A DNA stretch of 64,000 nucleotides from Thermosipho sp. (in: thermotogales). GTDB taxonomy: Bacteria > Thermotogota > Thermotogae > Thermotogales > Fervidobacteriaceae. A program made the translations under genes and the position numbers. Position 1 is the stretch's first letter, and the number at the start of each line of letters is the position of its first letter. The stretch is taken from assembly GCA_017656345.1 (NCBI GenBank), contig JACDNZ010000002.1, positions 62,001-126,000 of the forward strand. The letters are read 5' to 3'. Positions 1 through 9,516 of this stretch are shown piece by piece. A model generated the notes under the pieces. That model made no database searches. It was not told the origin of the DNA and saw only the letters and a list, made by a program, of their open reading frames with translations.

Positions 1-591
1 AATTGGAAGTGGAGCAATTGTTGCTTCACTACCACCAACTATTGCTATATCGGCATAACCGTGTCTTATTAACATTGTACCAATTGCCATTGCATGAACA
101 GAACTTGCACAAGCGCTAACCGGTGTAAAGTTAGGACCTTTTAATCCATATACCATCGAAACTACACCACTTGCCATATTTGCAAGTAACATCGGAATCA
201 TAAAAGGACTTACTCTGGATGCACCTTTTTCTTTGAAAACCTCATTTTGCTCATCTAAAGTTAAAAAACCACCCATTCCACTAGCAATTATTACTGCAAC
301 TCTATCTTCTATACCTTCAAAATTTATTCCTGAACTTTCAACAGCTTCTTTCACAGCCACTAATGCAAATTGCGCATATCTGTCAATTCTTTTCGAAAGC
401 TTCCTATCTATATATAAAGTCGGATCAAAATTTTTCACTTCGCCTGCAATCTGAACAGGTAAATTACCAGGATCGAAACTTGTAATTTTATCAATTCCTA
501 TTTTCATATTAATTAACGATTTTTCATATTCATCCACATTTTTTGCAAGAGGATTAATCGTTCCCATTCCAGTAATAACAACTCTTCTCAT
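1..591 (-). CDS. fabF: 3-oxoacyl-ACP synthase II (FabF), 3' part cut off by window edge
   Basis: Beta-ketoacyl-ACP synthase of cytosolic type II fatty acid synthesis, condensing malonyl-ACP with a growing acyl-ACP. About 197 N-terminal residues are visible. The start MRRVVITGMGTINPL is the classic KAS II opening, and VSACASS carries the nucleophilic cysteine of the thiolase fold. The catalytic histidines and the C-terminus lie outside the window. The ATG at 591 has a GGGGGTGA ribosome binding site just upstream, and a good sigma-70-type promoter lies at 623-651. The gene diverges from bglA. acpP is in the window but far away (47299), so any fab cluster is split or continues to the left. FabF rather than FabB or FabH is inferred from the N-terminal motif. 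Confidence 0.95.
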   Translation of the reverse strand, partial: MRRVVITGMGTINPLAKNVDEYEKSLINMKIGIDKITSFDPGNLPVQIAGEVKNFDPTLYIDRKLSKRIDRYAQFALVAVKEAVESSGINFEGIEDRVAVIIASGMGGFLTLDEQNEVFKEKGASRVSPFMIPMLLANMASGVVSMVYGLKGPNFTPVSACASSVHAMAIGTMLIRHGYADIAIVGGSEATIAPLPI

Positions 592-622
592 CTCTTCACC
601 CCCAACATTTTTTATCAAAAAA

Positions 623-651
623 ATTATATCAATTTAACTTTTTTAAGTCAA
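623..651 (-). promoter_or_regulatory. Promoter of fabF
   Basis: On the minus strand a -35 TTGACT (646-651) and a perfect -10 TATAAT (623-628) are separated by exactly 17 bases. The -10 ends about 32 bases before the fabF start codon. Confidence 0.8.
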
Positions 652-654
652 GTA

Positions 655-717
655 AACTTTTTGAACATAGAAAACATCAAGTTCTACACTGCATTTATTT
701 ACAATGTTCAAAAAGTT
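655..717. repeat. Perfect 14-bp inverted repeat between fabF and bglA
   Basis: Arms at 655-668 (aactttttgaacat) and 704-717 (atgttcaaaaagtt) are exact reverse complements around a 35-base spacer. The left arm begins 4 bases beyond the fabF -35 box. The arms are too far apart for a usual hairpin terminator and could be two sites for a dimeric regulator. It matches no operator I know. Confidence 0.55.
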
Positions 718-834
718 ATAACTTCAATATTATCACAATCTTATTCAAAAAAAGAAAACACAAAACCACCTTTTTGTATATTAGAACTCCCTTTTCTTTA
801 TTTTCATATCTCCTACTTCAGAGTTGATTCTCAC

Positions 835-843
835 TGGTATAAT
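835..843 (+). promoter_or_regulatory. Extended -10 promoter candidate of bglA
   Basis: TGG followed by TATAAT forms an extended -10 element about 70 bases before the bglA start. No convincing -35 box is present at 16-18 bases. A second, weaker AT-rich -10-like stretch follows near 875-885. The rest of 652-912 shows only the inverted repeat and no credible gene. Confidence 0.45.
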
Positions 844-912
844 ACCACACAACTAAAACAAAATCATTATGTTAGAATAATTATATAGTTAAGAAAAAAG
901 GAGGGAAATTTC

Positions 913-2232
913 ATGCAAATTAGAAGAAAAGATTTTCCAGAAAATTTTATTTTTGGTACAGCAACTTCTGCATATCAAATAGAGGGCGCTGTGAATGAAG
1001 ATGGGAGAGAGCCTTCAATATGGGACACGTTTTCTCATACTCCAGGAAAAACTAAAAACTCTGAAAACGGTGATATTGCATGTGACCACTATCATAAATA
1101 CAAAGAAGATATTCAATTAATGAAAGAAATTGGTTTTGATGCATACAGATTCTCAATTTCATGGCCAAGAGTTATGAAACAGGGGAAAATAAAAAATGAA
1201 AAGGGGCTTGACTTTTATAACCGACTTGTTGATGCATTACTTGAAAATGGCATTACCCCATTTGTTACACTATATCATTGGGATTTACCACAAAGTCTTC
1301 ATGAAAAAGGTGGATGGTTGAATCCTGATATGGCATTATATTTTCAAGATTATGCAGCTTTAATGTTCGAAACTCTTGGAGATAGAATAAAATTCTGGAT
1401 AACACTCAACGAACCCTGGTGTTCAGCTTTCCTAGGTTATTTTCTTGGAATTCATGCTCCAGGACACAACAATTTAGAAGAAGCATTTACGGTAGCACAT
1501 ACTCTTTTAAGAGCACATGGATATGCTGTAAAAGTGTTCAGAGAATTAATTAAAGATGGAAAAATAGGTTTAACAAATGTAGTAACTAAAATTGAACCTG
1601 CTAACGAAACTGATGAAGACTTCCAAGCAGCTATAATTGTTGATGAATTAATAAATGGTTGGTTCCATGATCCTGTTATATTCGGAAGATATCCTGATAC
1701 TGCAAAAGGACTTCTAAAACAAATAGGAGTCAATATAAACGAAGACGAAATGGATATAATCTCAGAACCAATAGATTTCTTTGGTGTAAATTACTATACA
1801 AGGCAATTAATTGCTTATGACCCTCAAAATCAATTAATGTATAAAAATGTTGAAGGGCCTCTACCGAAGACAGAAATGGGATGGGAAATTTATCCGGAAG
1901 GATTATACGATGTATTGAAAAAATTACATCAACGCTATTCCATACCACTTTATGTTACAGAAAATGGAATGGCTGGTCCAGATAAATTAGAAAATGGAAT
2001 GGTTAATGATATATACAGAATTGAGTATTTAGAAAATCATTTTTTAAGCGCTCTAAAAGCAATTAATGAGGGGGTTGAATTAAAAGGATATTTCATATGG
2101 TCTTTATTAGATAATTTTGAATGGGCCGAAGGATACTCCAAAAGATTTGGACTAATATATGTCGATTATGAAACTCAAAAAAGGTATTTAAAAAGAAGTG
2201 CAATTTGGCTTAAAGATTTTCTAAAAAGATAA
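913..2232 (+). CDS. bglA: Beta-glucosidase, glycoside hydrolase family 1
   Basis: Retaining GH1 beta-glucosidase (439 aa, normal family length), hydrolysing cellobiose and related beta-glucosides. It has no signal peptide, so it acts in the cytosol. The acid/base glutamate is E167 in TLNEPW and the nucleophile E350 in YVTENGM, close to the positions known for the Thermotoga enzyme. The N-terminal FIFGTATSAYQIEG and the C-terminal WSLLDNFEW aglycone-site motif are also present. The ATG follows AAGGAGGG. It is monocistronic, bounded by the divergent fabF and by a hairpin terminator shared with hcp. The exact preferred sugar cannot be read from sequence. Confidence 0.95.
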   Translation: MQIRRKDFPENFIFGTATSAYQIEGAVNEDGREPSIWDTFSHTPGKTKNSENGDIACDHYHKYKEDIQLMKEIGFDAYRFSISWPRVMKQGKIKNEKGLDFYNRLVDALLENGITPFVTLYHWDLPQSLHEKGGWLNPDMALYFQDYAALMFETLGDRIKFWITLNEPWCSAFLGYFLGIHAPGHNNLEEAFTVAHTLLRAHGYAVKVFRELIKDGKIGLTNVVTKIEPANETDEDFQAAIIVDELINGWFHDPVIFGRYPDTAKGLLKQIGVNINEDEMDIISEPIDFFGVNYYTRQLIAYDPQNQLMYKNVEGPLPKTEMGWEIYPEGLYDVLKKLHQRYSIPLYVTENGMAGPDKLENGMVNDIYRIEYLENHFLSALKAINEGVELKGYFIWSLLDNFEWAEGYSKRFGLIYVDYETQKRYLKRSAIWLKDFLKR

Positions 2233-2263
2233 AAATCAGGGGACTTTGTGTCCCCTGATTTTT
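2231..2263. terminator. Bidirectional terminator between bglA and hcp
   Basis: A near-perfect palindrome with arms AATCAGGGGAC and GTCCCCTGATT around a TTTGT loop is flanked by A-run and T-run on either side. It can act as an intrinsic terminator for both converging genes. Confidence 0.92.
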
Positions 2264-3914
2264 AAGCCAACATTTGTTTTAAATCTTCTTCAACAGTTGA
2301 TATTGTTGAAATATTAAATTTCTCAGCCACAACTTTCAAAACATTCGGTGATAGAAATGCAGGCAAAACGGGACCCAATTTTATCTTTCTAACACCTAAG
2401 TAAAGTAATGCAAGTAATACGGCTACAGCTTTTTGTTCATACCATGCTATATTGTATTCAATTGGTAGATCATTGATATCATCTACTCCTAATATTTCTT
2501 TCAATTTTAAAGCAATTAACGCTAATGAATAGGAATCATTGCACTGTCCAGCATCTATAATTCTTGGTATTCCATCAATATCTCCTAAATCCAAGTAATT
2601 GTACCTATATTTAGCACATCCTGCTGTTAAGATTACTGTATTTTGTGGAAGCTTTCTGGCAAATTCTGTGTAGTATTCTCTTGCCTTTAATCTACCATCA
2701 CATCCAGCCATTACAAAAAATTTGGTTATTTTGCCTTCTTCCACCTTTTTCAACACAACATCTAAAAGCTTTTCCAATTGATTGTGTGCAAAACCAATAA
2801 CAAGTTTCTTGCCTTCTCTTTCTGGTATTGGCCCAAGTTCAAGAGCTTTTTTAATCACCGGAGAGAAATCTTTAGGTTTCCCATCAATTCTATTGGGAAT
2901 ATGTGTCACTCCATCAAAACCCACCAAGCCTGTTGTAAACACTCTATCCTTGTAGGATTCTTTTGGTGGAACAAGACAATTAGTTGTCATCAATATCGCT
3001 CCACCAAATTCCTCAAATTCTTTCGTTTGTTTCCACCATGCACTACCATAATTTCCGACCAAATGTTTATATTTTTTCAACTCAGGATATGCATGCGCAG
3101 GTAACATCTCTCCATGTGTATAGATATTTATCCCTGTACCTTCAGTTTGCTTTAAAAGTTCTTCTAAATCCAGTAAATCATGCCCACTTACTAAAATTGC
3201 AGGAGCATTGTAAGTCCCTGTATAAACTTCTGTAATTTCAGGATGACCGTATGTACTAGTATTAGCCTTGTCTAAAAGAGCCATTGCTTCAACTGCATAC
3301 TTTCCAGCTTCAAGTATTAATTTTTCTAATTCATCTGCTGTAATATCGTTTCGTAATGTTTCGGCCAATGCATTTTGAATGAAATAAAGGATATCATCTT
3401 TTGTATGTTTTAATATATATGCATGATCTGTATATGCTGCTATACCCTTAAGGCCATAAATTAAAAATTCTTTCAATGATCTTATATCTTCATCTTTTTC
3501 ACTTAAAACTCCAACCTCTCTAGCTTTATCCAGATAACTTTCTCGATTTCCTTTCCAAACAGCTGCTTCCGGGACTTTTTCCTCAAATGTCTTTTTATAT
3601 CGGCCTTCATACTCCTTTAAATAGCTCTCTTTTATCCTATCTCTGTATAATAATGCTTTATCAATCATGTTGCTAATTCTCTCTGAGGAAAAATTGACAT
3701 TTGTTATAGTTGTAAAAAGTGCCTCTGCTACAAATAAATTGGCCTCAGGATCTTTTATTCCCAATTCTTTTGCTTTAATACTCCAATATGAAATTCCTTT
3801 CGTAACCCAAATCAGTAAATCCTGGAGTTCTGCCACTTCAGGCTTTTTCCCACATACACCTATAGCTTCACATCCAATTCCCTTTGATGTTTCTGAACAT
3901 TGATAACAAAACAT
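2262..3914 (-). CDS. hcp: Hybrid-cluster protein (hydroxylamine reductase / NO reductase)
   Basis: Cytosolic Hcp carrying a [4Fe-4S] and a hybrid [4Fe-2S-2O] cluster, which reduces NO or hydroxylamine in nitrosative stress. It has 550 aa when started at 3914. The N-terminal cysteines C3, C6, C15 and C21 bind the cubane. The hybrid-cluster ligands are all visible in order: His in SGHDL, Glu in HGEM, Cys in TTNCL, AGCDG, AGCAK and GQCND, then Glu and Lys in YEQK. An upstream in-frame codon at 3941 would add nine residues encoded by the Shine-Dalgarno itself (AGGAGGTGAAAAG), so 3914 is chosen. A 16-bp dyad lies upstream (3980-3995), suggesting control by a CRP/FNR-family activator such as HcpR. 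No hcr reductase gene is adjacent. Confidence 0.95.
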   Translation of the reverse strand: MFCYQCSETSKGIGCEAIGVCGKKPEVAELQDLLIWVTKGISYWSIKAKELGIKDPEANLFVAEALFTTITNVNFSSERISNMIDKALLYRDRIKESYLKEYEGRYKKTFEEKVPEAAVWKGNRESYLDKAREVGVLSEKDEDIRSLKEFLIYGLKGIAAYTDHAYILKHTKDDILYFIQNALAETLRNDITADELEKLILEAGKYAVEAMALLDKANTSTYGHPEITEVYTGTYNAPAILVSGHDLLDLEELLKQTEGTGINIYTHGEMLPAHAYPELKKYKHLVGNYGSAWWKQTKEFEEFGGAILMTTNCLVPPKESYKDRVFTTGLVGFDGVTHIPNRIDGKPKDFSPVIKKALELGPIPEREGKKLVIGFAHNQLEKLLDVVLKKVEEGKITKFFVMAGCDGRLKAREYYTEFARKLPQNTVILTAGCAKYRYNYLDLGDIDGIPRIIDAGQCNDSYSLALIALKLKEILGVDDINDLPIEYNIAWYEQKAVAVLLALLYLGVRKIKLGPVLPAFLSPNVLKVVAEKFNISTISTVEEDLKQMLA

Positions 3915-3952
3915 CTTTTCACCTCCTTTTAATTCTTTCAACCTTCAATTTG

Positions 3953-3995
3953 ATTGTAAAATAATTCACAAGAAATGTCTGTAACATTAGTTACA
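3953..3995 (-). promoter_or_regulatory. hcp promoter with CRP/FNR-type dyad (TGTAAC-N4-GTTACA)
   Basis: The dyad at 3980-3995 has 6-bp perfect arms around 4 bases. A minus-strand -10 candidate TACAAT lies at 3953-3958 with no good -35. If transcription starts about 7 bases past the -10 (near 3946), the dyad centre lies 41.5 bases upstream, the spacing of class II CRP/FNR activators. HcpR-type regulators are known to control hcp in several anaerobes; the assignment here is inference. Confidence 0.55.
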
Positions 3996-3999
3996 CCAT

Positions 4000-4028
4000 T
4001 TGACTATATTTACATTTTTAAATATAAT
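4000..4028 (+). promoter_or_regulatory. Promoter of the DMT-family permease gene
   Basis: TTGACT (4000-4005), a 17-base spacer and a perfect TATAAT (4023-4028). It starts only 4 bases beyond the dyad of the divergent hcp promoter, so the two may be co-regulated. Confidence 0.8.
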
Positions 4029-4052
4029 TTAATCGGTTAGCATAACAAAATA

Positions 4053-4940
4053 TTGGGAGTGATACATATTTTCAAAGTAATTCTCTCTGGAATTTCAATG
4101 TCAATAATATTTGGCCTTTCTTTTTTATTTACAAAAAACGCCCTTGACTATACCACACCAATGAATTTCATTGCTCTAAGATTTATGATTGCAAGTGCAT
4201 TTATGATATTCTTATATGCACTAAAAATCTTGAAACTCAGAAAAATTAACTATGGTAAAGTCTTAATTGTCACTCTATTTCAGCCTATTTTATATTTTAT
4301 TTTTGAAACTTACGGACTTTCTCTTGTCCCATCTTCAGAAGCAGGTATATTAATCGCATCGATACCAATTTTTATTACTTTTTTATCACCTTTTATCTTA
4401 AAAGAACAGGTTCACAAAGTTATCTACACTTTTGTTTTTTTAAGCTTCTTTGGGGTATTGATAATTATTGGTTTGAATAAAGTTAGAGGAAATATTGCAG
4501 GAGATCTGTTAATAATGGGTGCAGTATTTTCGGCTGTATTTTATAATTTTACTTCAAGGAAATTATCGAAAATGTATAAACCCGATGAAATAACATTCTT
4601 TATGATGATAAATGGTTTTATCTTCTTTTCATTTTTTGCTTTTATAAAATCAGAACTAAATTTCAATGATCTACTCATTCCACAAGTTGCGATTTCTGCA
4701 TTATATCTTGGTATACTTTCATCCTCCGTCGCATTTTTTCTGGTCAACTACATGTTATCTAAAGTAAATCCTACTCAATCCTCAATTTTTGCGAACCTTA
4801 CAACGATTATTTCAGTGATTGCAGGTGCCATTTTTAGAAAGGAGAGTATTCATATAAATCACATCATTGGAATGACATTGATAATTCTGGGAGTTTGGGG
4901 AGTGAATTACTACAATTATAAACTCAAAAGAGAAAAGTAA
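4053..4940 (+). CDS. EamA/DMT-superfamily permease
   Basis: Inner-membrane transporter of the drug/metabolite superfamily (up to 295 aa), with about ten hydrophobic helices arranged as two EamA repeats; the second repeat starts near AGDLLIMGAVFSAVFYN. Substrate unknown: relatives export amino acids, metabolites or drugs. The start is uncertain. TTG at 4053 is the first possible codon after an in-frame stop and GTG follows at 4059, but the only SD-like stretch (GGGAGTGAT, 4055-4063) overlaps these and would better serve an ATT at 4068. An ATG at 4098 would shorten the first helix. The 3' end overlaps the convergent methyltransferase gene by 25 bases, with no terminator between them. Confidence 0.85.
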   Translation: MGVIHIFKVILSGISMSIIFGLSFLFTKNALDYTTPMNFIALRFMIASAFMIFLYALKILKLRKINYGKVLIVTLFQPILYFIFETYGLSLVPSSEAGILIASIPIFITFLSPFILKEQVHKVIYTFVFLSFFGVLIIIGLNKVRGNIAGDLLIMGAVFSAVFYNFTSRKLSKMYKPDEITFFMMINGFIFFSFFAFIKSELNFNDLLIPQVAISALYLGILSSSVAFFLVNYMLSKVNPTQSSIFANLTTIISVIAGAIFRKESIHINHIIGMTLIILGVWGVNYYNYKLKREK

Positions 4941-5620
4941 AGATGCTCTGCTTTTTTCACGTTTAATTTAGATTGTTTTATCTCTTCATCCAAATTTTCA
5001 GAAAACCCACATCCTCTTATATCAAGAACTTTAAAACCGTATTTTTCTAAACCAAGTATATCTTCAATCGTTAAACATCTCGATTTAAATACTCCGTACT
5101 GAGAACCTACAGTTGTAATATGATATTTTTCAAAATAATCGAGTTCCCTTTGCGTACCATCTTTTTGAATAAGTTTTTTCATATAATAGTAACTATCAAC
5201 AGTTGCAAATAGTATCCCATCTTTTCTAATTACACTTTTAATTGCTTTCATTGCTCTGTCTAAATCTTCAACGTAGCTTAATACATCTCCTTGGATATTT
5301 ACAATATCAAATTTTTTTGAAATTTGAAAATCTTCAATCTTTGAATTATAAATTCTAACATTATTACCAAACTTTTGCTTCAATATTTCCACCATTTTTT
5401 CAGAAGGCTCTACAGCGGTTACTTCAAGATTTTTGCTTAAAAAATAATCAATCCAATATCCTGTACCAGCACCTACATCAAGTACCGTTTTATAATTCCC
5501 CGCCTTTATAGCATTTTCTATGTATCTTTTTATTGCTTTTCTAAAAGTAATCCAAAACTTATCTTGATACATTTGATCATAAATGTGAGCAATTTTATCA
5601 TAATATTCATAAGCTTTCAT
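4916..5620 (-). CDS. Class I SAM-dependent methyltransferase
   Basis: A 234-aa cytosolic methyltransferase of the Rossmann-fold type 11 group. Motif I is VLDVGAGTG (near residues 43-51), followed by the acidic VTAVEPS of motif II and FDIVNIQGDVLSY for motif IV. The substrate is unknown; similarity to general type 11 enzymes does not separate small-molecule from macromolecule targets. It is the last gene of a minus-strand run, 10 bases after the GH13 gene, and its 3' end overlaps the convergent permease gene. The ATG at 5620 is preceded by a GAGG-type site. Confidence 0.85.
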   Translation of the reverse strand: MKAYEYYDKIAHIYDQMYQDKFWITFRKAIKRYIENAIKAGNYKTVLDVGAGTGYWIDYFLSKNLEVTAVEPSEKMVEILKQKFGNNVRIYNSKIEDFQISKKFDIVNIQGDVLSYVEDLDRAMKAIKSVIRKDGILFATVDSYYYMKKLIQKDGTQRELDYFEKYHITTVGSQYGVFKSRCLTIEDILGLEKYGFKVLDIRGCGFSENLDEEIKQSKLNVKKAEHLYFSLLSL

Positions 5621-5630
5621 GCTTAACTCC

Positions 5631-7061
5631 TCAACTTATTCTTTTATATTGATCATATCCTTTTACAACTCTATTTTCAACCTTTAAAATGCCAAATGAT
5701 TTTGCTGGAAGCTTTAATCTCAAAGTACCTCCAATAATATGTGTTTCATAGTTCGATAATAGATCTACAAATTTAGTTCCAGAAAGCAATCTATTATTTG
5801 GAATTGTAACAGACACTTCTCTTTCCTCATCTTTATTTACATAAACAACAATTTGATCCAATACCATCGGAGTTTCTCTGGTAAATATTAACGGTTCATT
5901 TGATAAAAGTTTGAAGGTTCCATACCTAAGTGCTGGCTCTGATTTTTTCAATGAAATTAATCGTTTGTAAAAATCTCTTAGATCTTTATCCCATTTACTT
6001 TCATCCCATTCCATTGTTTTTCTACATTCAGGATCAGAACCACCTTCTAAACCTATTTCTGTTCCATAGTAAACCACGGGAACTCCTGGATAGGTAAATT
6101 GCAACAAAATTGCAGCTTTTCTTAAAAACTTATCTTTTAAAACCGTAGCTAACCTTTCAGTATCATGGCTATCCAACATATTCCAACAGCCAAATATATT
6201 GGAAGTTTCGTTAAACACCTTTTCAAGATAATAACCAGCATTTAAATTCTTTCCAAGCAAATAATCTATTACAGTTGTCGCAAAATGATAATTCATTATA
6301 CCATCAACCATGTCCCATCCCGATGGATAAGTCCAGAGCTCACTTACCAAATATTTTTCTGATGAAAATTCTTTAACTTTTGCATTTATAAACCTATTCA
6401 TTTCAGGTCCTAAATCCTGTCCACAATCTAATCTCCAACCATCTATACCAATCTCTAAATATTTTCTAACAATCTTTGTAATATATTCCTTTACTTCCAC
6501 CTCTTCTAGGTGAAGTTCCGGTAATGAAGAAGTTCCCCACCAACCTCGATAATGATTTTCGTAGAAAACAAACATGTTTCTATATCTCTTTTCACCCTTT
6601 AACGCTTTTTTAAAAAGAACATGATCTCTTCCAACGTGATTAAAAACTCCATCAAGAATTATTTTAATTCCATATTTATGTGCAGTTTTTATCAATTTCT
6701 TTAACGCGGGCATTCCTCCAAATTGAGGATCAACTTTAAAATAATCTATTGTATCGTACTTGTGATTTGATGAAGCAAGAAAAATAGGAGTCAAGTATAT
6801 TGCATTTACACCCAAATCTTTCAAATAATCAATTTTTTCCGCTATCCCCCACAAATCTCCTCCATAAAAAACCTTTACATGATCATTGTTTTCGCTTCTA
6901 CGCGGTATAATCCCCCACTTTTTTATTTCTCCGCCTCTTTTTTCATAAAGTTCTCTTTTATCTTCTACACTTTTCCCCATACCAACAAAGAATCTATCGG
7001 GGAAAATTTCGTAAATTACTGTGTCATATACCCAGCTTGGAAGTGGAAATTTTTTATACAT
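5631..7061 (-). CDS. GH13 alpha-glucan hydrolase (cyclomaltodextrinase/neopullulanase-like)
   Basis: A 476-aa alpha-amylase-superfamily enzyme without signal peptide, so probably an intracellular maltodextrin or cyclodextrin hydrolase. It starts directly with the barrel (VYEIFPDRF-like opening) and lacks the N-terminal domain of classic neopullulanases. Conserved regions are DGVFNHVG, GWRLDCG (nucleophile D212), VSELW (acid/base E241) and LDSHDTER (D300). A beta-sandwich domain C follows. GWRLD with the short N-terminus resembles the CDase/alpha-glucosidase group, but the substrate is unproven. The SD is GGAGG before the ATG at 7061. It lies downstream of guaB in the same direction. Confidence 0.88.
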   Translation of the reverse strand: MYKKFPLPSWVYDTVIYEIFPDRFFVGMGKSVEDKRELYEKRGGEIKKWGIIPRRSENNDHVKVFYGGDLWGIAEKIDYLKDLGVNAIYLTPIFLASSNHKYDTIDYFKVDPQFGGMPALKKLIKTAHKYGIKIILDGVFNHVGRDHVLFKKALKGEKRYRNMFVFYENHYRGWWGTSSLPELHLEEVEVKEYITKIVRKYLEIGIDGWRLDCGQDLGPEMNRFINAKVKEFSSEKYLVSELWTYPSGWDMVDGIMNYHFATTVIDYLLGKNLNAGYYLEKVFNETSNIFGCWNMLDSHDTERLATVLKDKFLRKAAILLQFTYPGVPVVYYGTEIGLEGGSDPECRKTMEWDESKWDKDLRDFYKRLISLKKSEPALRYGTFKLLSNEPLIFTRETPMVLDQIVVYVNKDEEREVSVTIPNNRLLSGTKFVDLLSNYETHIIGGTLRLKLPAKSFGILKVENRVVKGYDQYKRIS

Positions 7062-7096
7062 ATCATTCCTCCAGCTATTCTATATTTTTCCATATC

Positions 7097-8557
<1,461 letters not shown>

Positions 8558-9505
8558 CTACTTTCTTTGAATAATATAATAGATATAAACCGAATAAATT
8601 GCTAAAAACATCAATCCATCAATCCTTGTAAGTTTTCTCTTAATTACTGAAATAATTAAAAGTAAAAGTGCAACCAGATTTACCACAATTAAATCTACAA
8701 AATATCCAGATACATCAACCGTTAAATTACTTATAATTGAGCTCAACCCCAGAATAAGAAGTAAATTAAATACATTACTTCCAACAATATTCCCCACTAA
8801 AATATCTCCTTCACCTTTTATAGCAGAGGTTACACTCACAACTAATTCAGGCAACGATGTACCGAGTGCTATAATCGTTAAACCAACAAATGTTTCACTT
8901 AATTTTAAAACCTTTGCTAATTCTACAACGTATCTGATAGTCAATTCTCCACCTAAAGAAACTCCTATAATTCCAATTACAACAAGAAATATTGCAATCT
9001 TTGTTTTATGCTTCCCTTTTATTTCGCTCTCAAACTCCTCTTCAATTACATTTCTTGCGTTTGAGACAAGATAATAAATAAAAATAATCATTAAAGAAAG
9101 AAAAACTACTCCATCGTTCCATTTTAAAGTAAACACATTGTTTCTAAACAATAAAGCTGTGAACACAACTGTTGACATTATCATAAAGGGCATTTCAGCA
9201 GAAATTGTTTGTTTTTTTACGGTAATCACTGAAAAAAGCGATGCTAACGCCAAACAAAGTGCAATATTCGCAACATTGCTTCCTACAACATTTGAAATCG
9301 TAACACTTGAATGACCCTTTGCAACTGAAATCAGTGACACAACCAACTCTGGAACTGATGTACCAAAGGCAACAACAGAAAGACCTACAATTAATTTCGA
9401 AATGCCTAAATTCAATGCAATAGAAACTGCTCCATCAACAAGCCAGTCTGCCCCTTTTATCAATAAAAACATTCCAATTATTATTCCAGTAATGATTAAA
9501 AACAT
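8558..9505 (-). CDS. Calcium/sodium antiporter, CaCA family (YrbG-like)
   Basis: A 315-aa integral membrane exchanger with about ten helices and two inverted alpha-repeats. Each repeat carries the ion-binding signature: GTSVPELVVSL near residues 49-59 and GTSLPELVVSV near 210-220, followed by GNVVGSNVAN- and GNIVGSNVFN-like sequences. It probably exchanges Ca2+ for Na+ or H+ at the inner membrane. It follows the ArsB/NhaD-like transporter by 11 bases, so two ion transporters are co-transcribed ahead of guaB. The exact ions are inferred from the family. Confidence 0.9.
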   Translation of the reverse strand: MFLIITGIIIGMFLLIKGADWLVDGAVSIALNLGISKLIVGLSVVAFGTSVPELVVSLISVAKGHSSVTISNVVGSNVANIALCLALASLFSVITVKKQTISAEMPFMIMSTVVFTALLFRNNVFTLKWNDGVVFLSLMIIFIYYLVSNARNVIEEEFESEIKGKHKTKIAIFLVVIGIIGVSLGGELTIRYVVELAKVLKLSETFVGLTIIALGTSLPELVVSVTSAIKGEGDILVGNIVGSNVFNLLLILGLSSIISNLTVDVSGYFVDLIVVNLVALLLLIISVIKRKLTRIDGLMFLAIYSVYIYYIIQRK

Positions 9506-9516
9506 GTAACCACCAC

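Noticed and set aside
661-888. A 75-codon plus-strand frame between fabF and bglA
   Set aside because: It starts at TTG, has no binding site, runs through the inverted repeat and the bglA -10 element, and its composition looks random.
3915-3941. Nine-residue N-terminal extension of Hcp
   Set aside because: These codons are the ribosome binding site itself, and the family begins at the cysteine motif.
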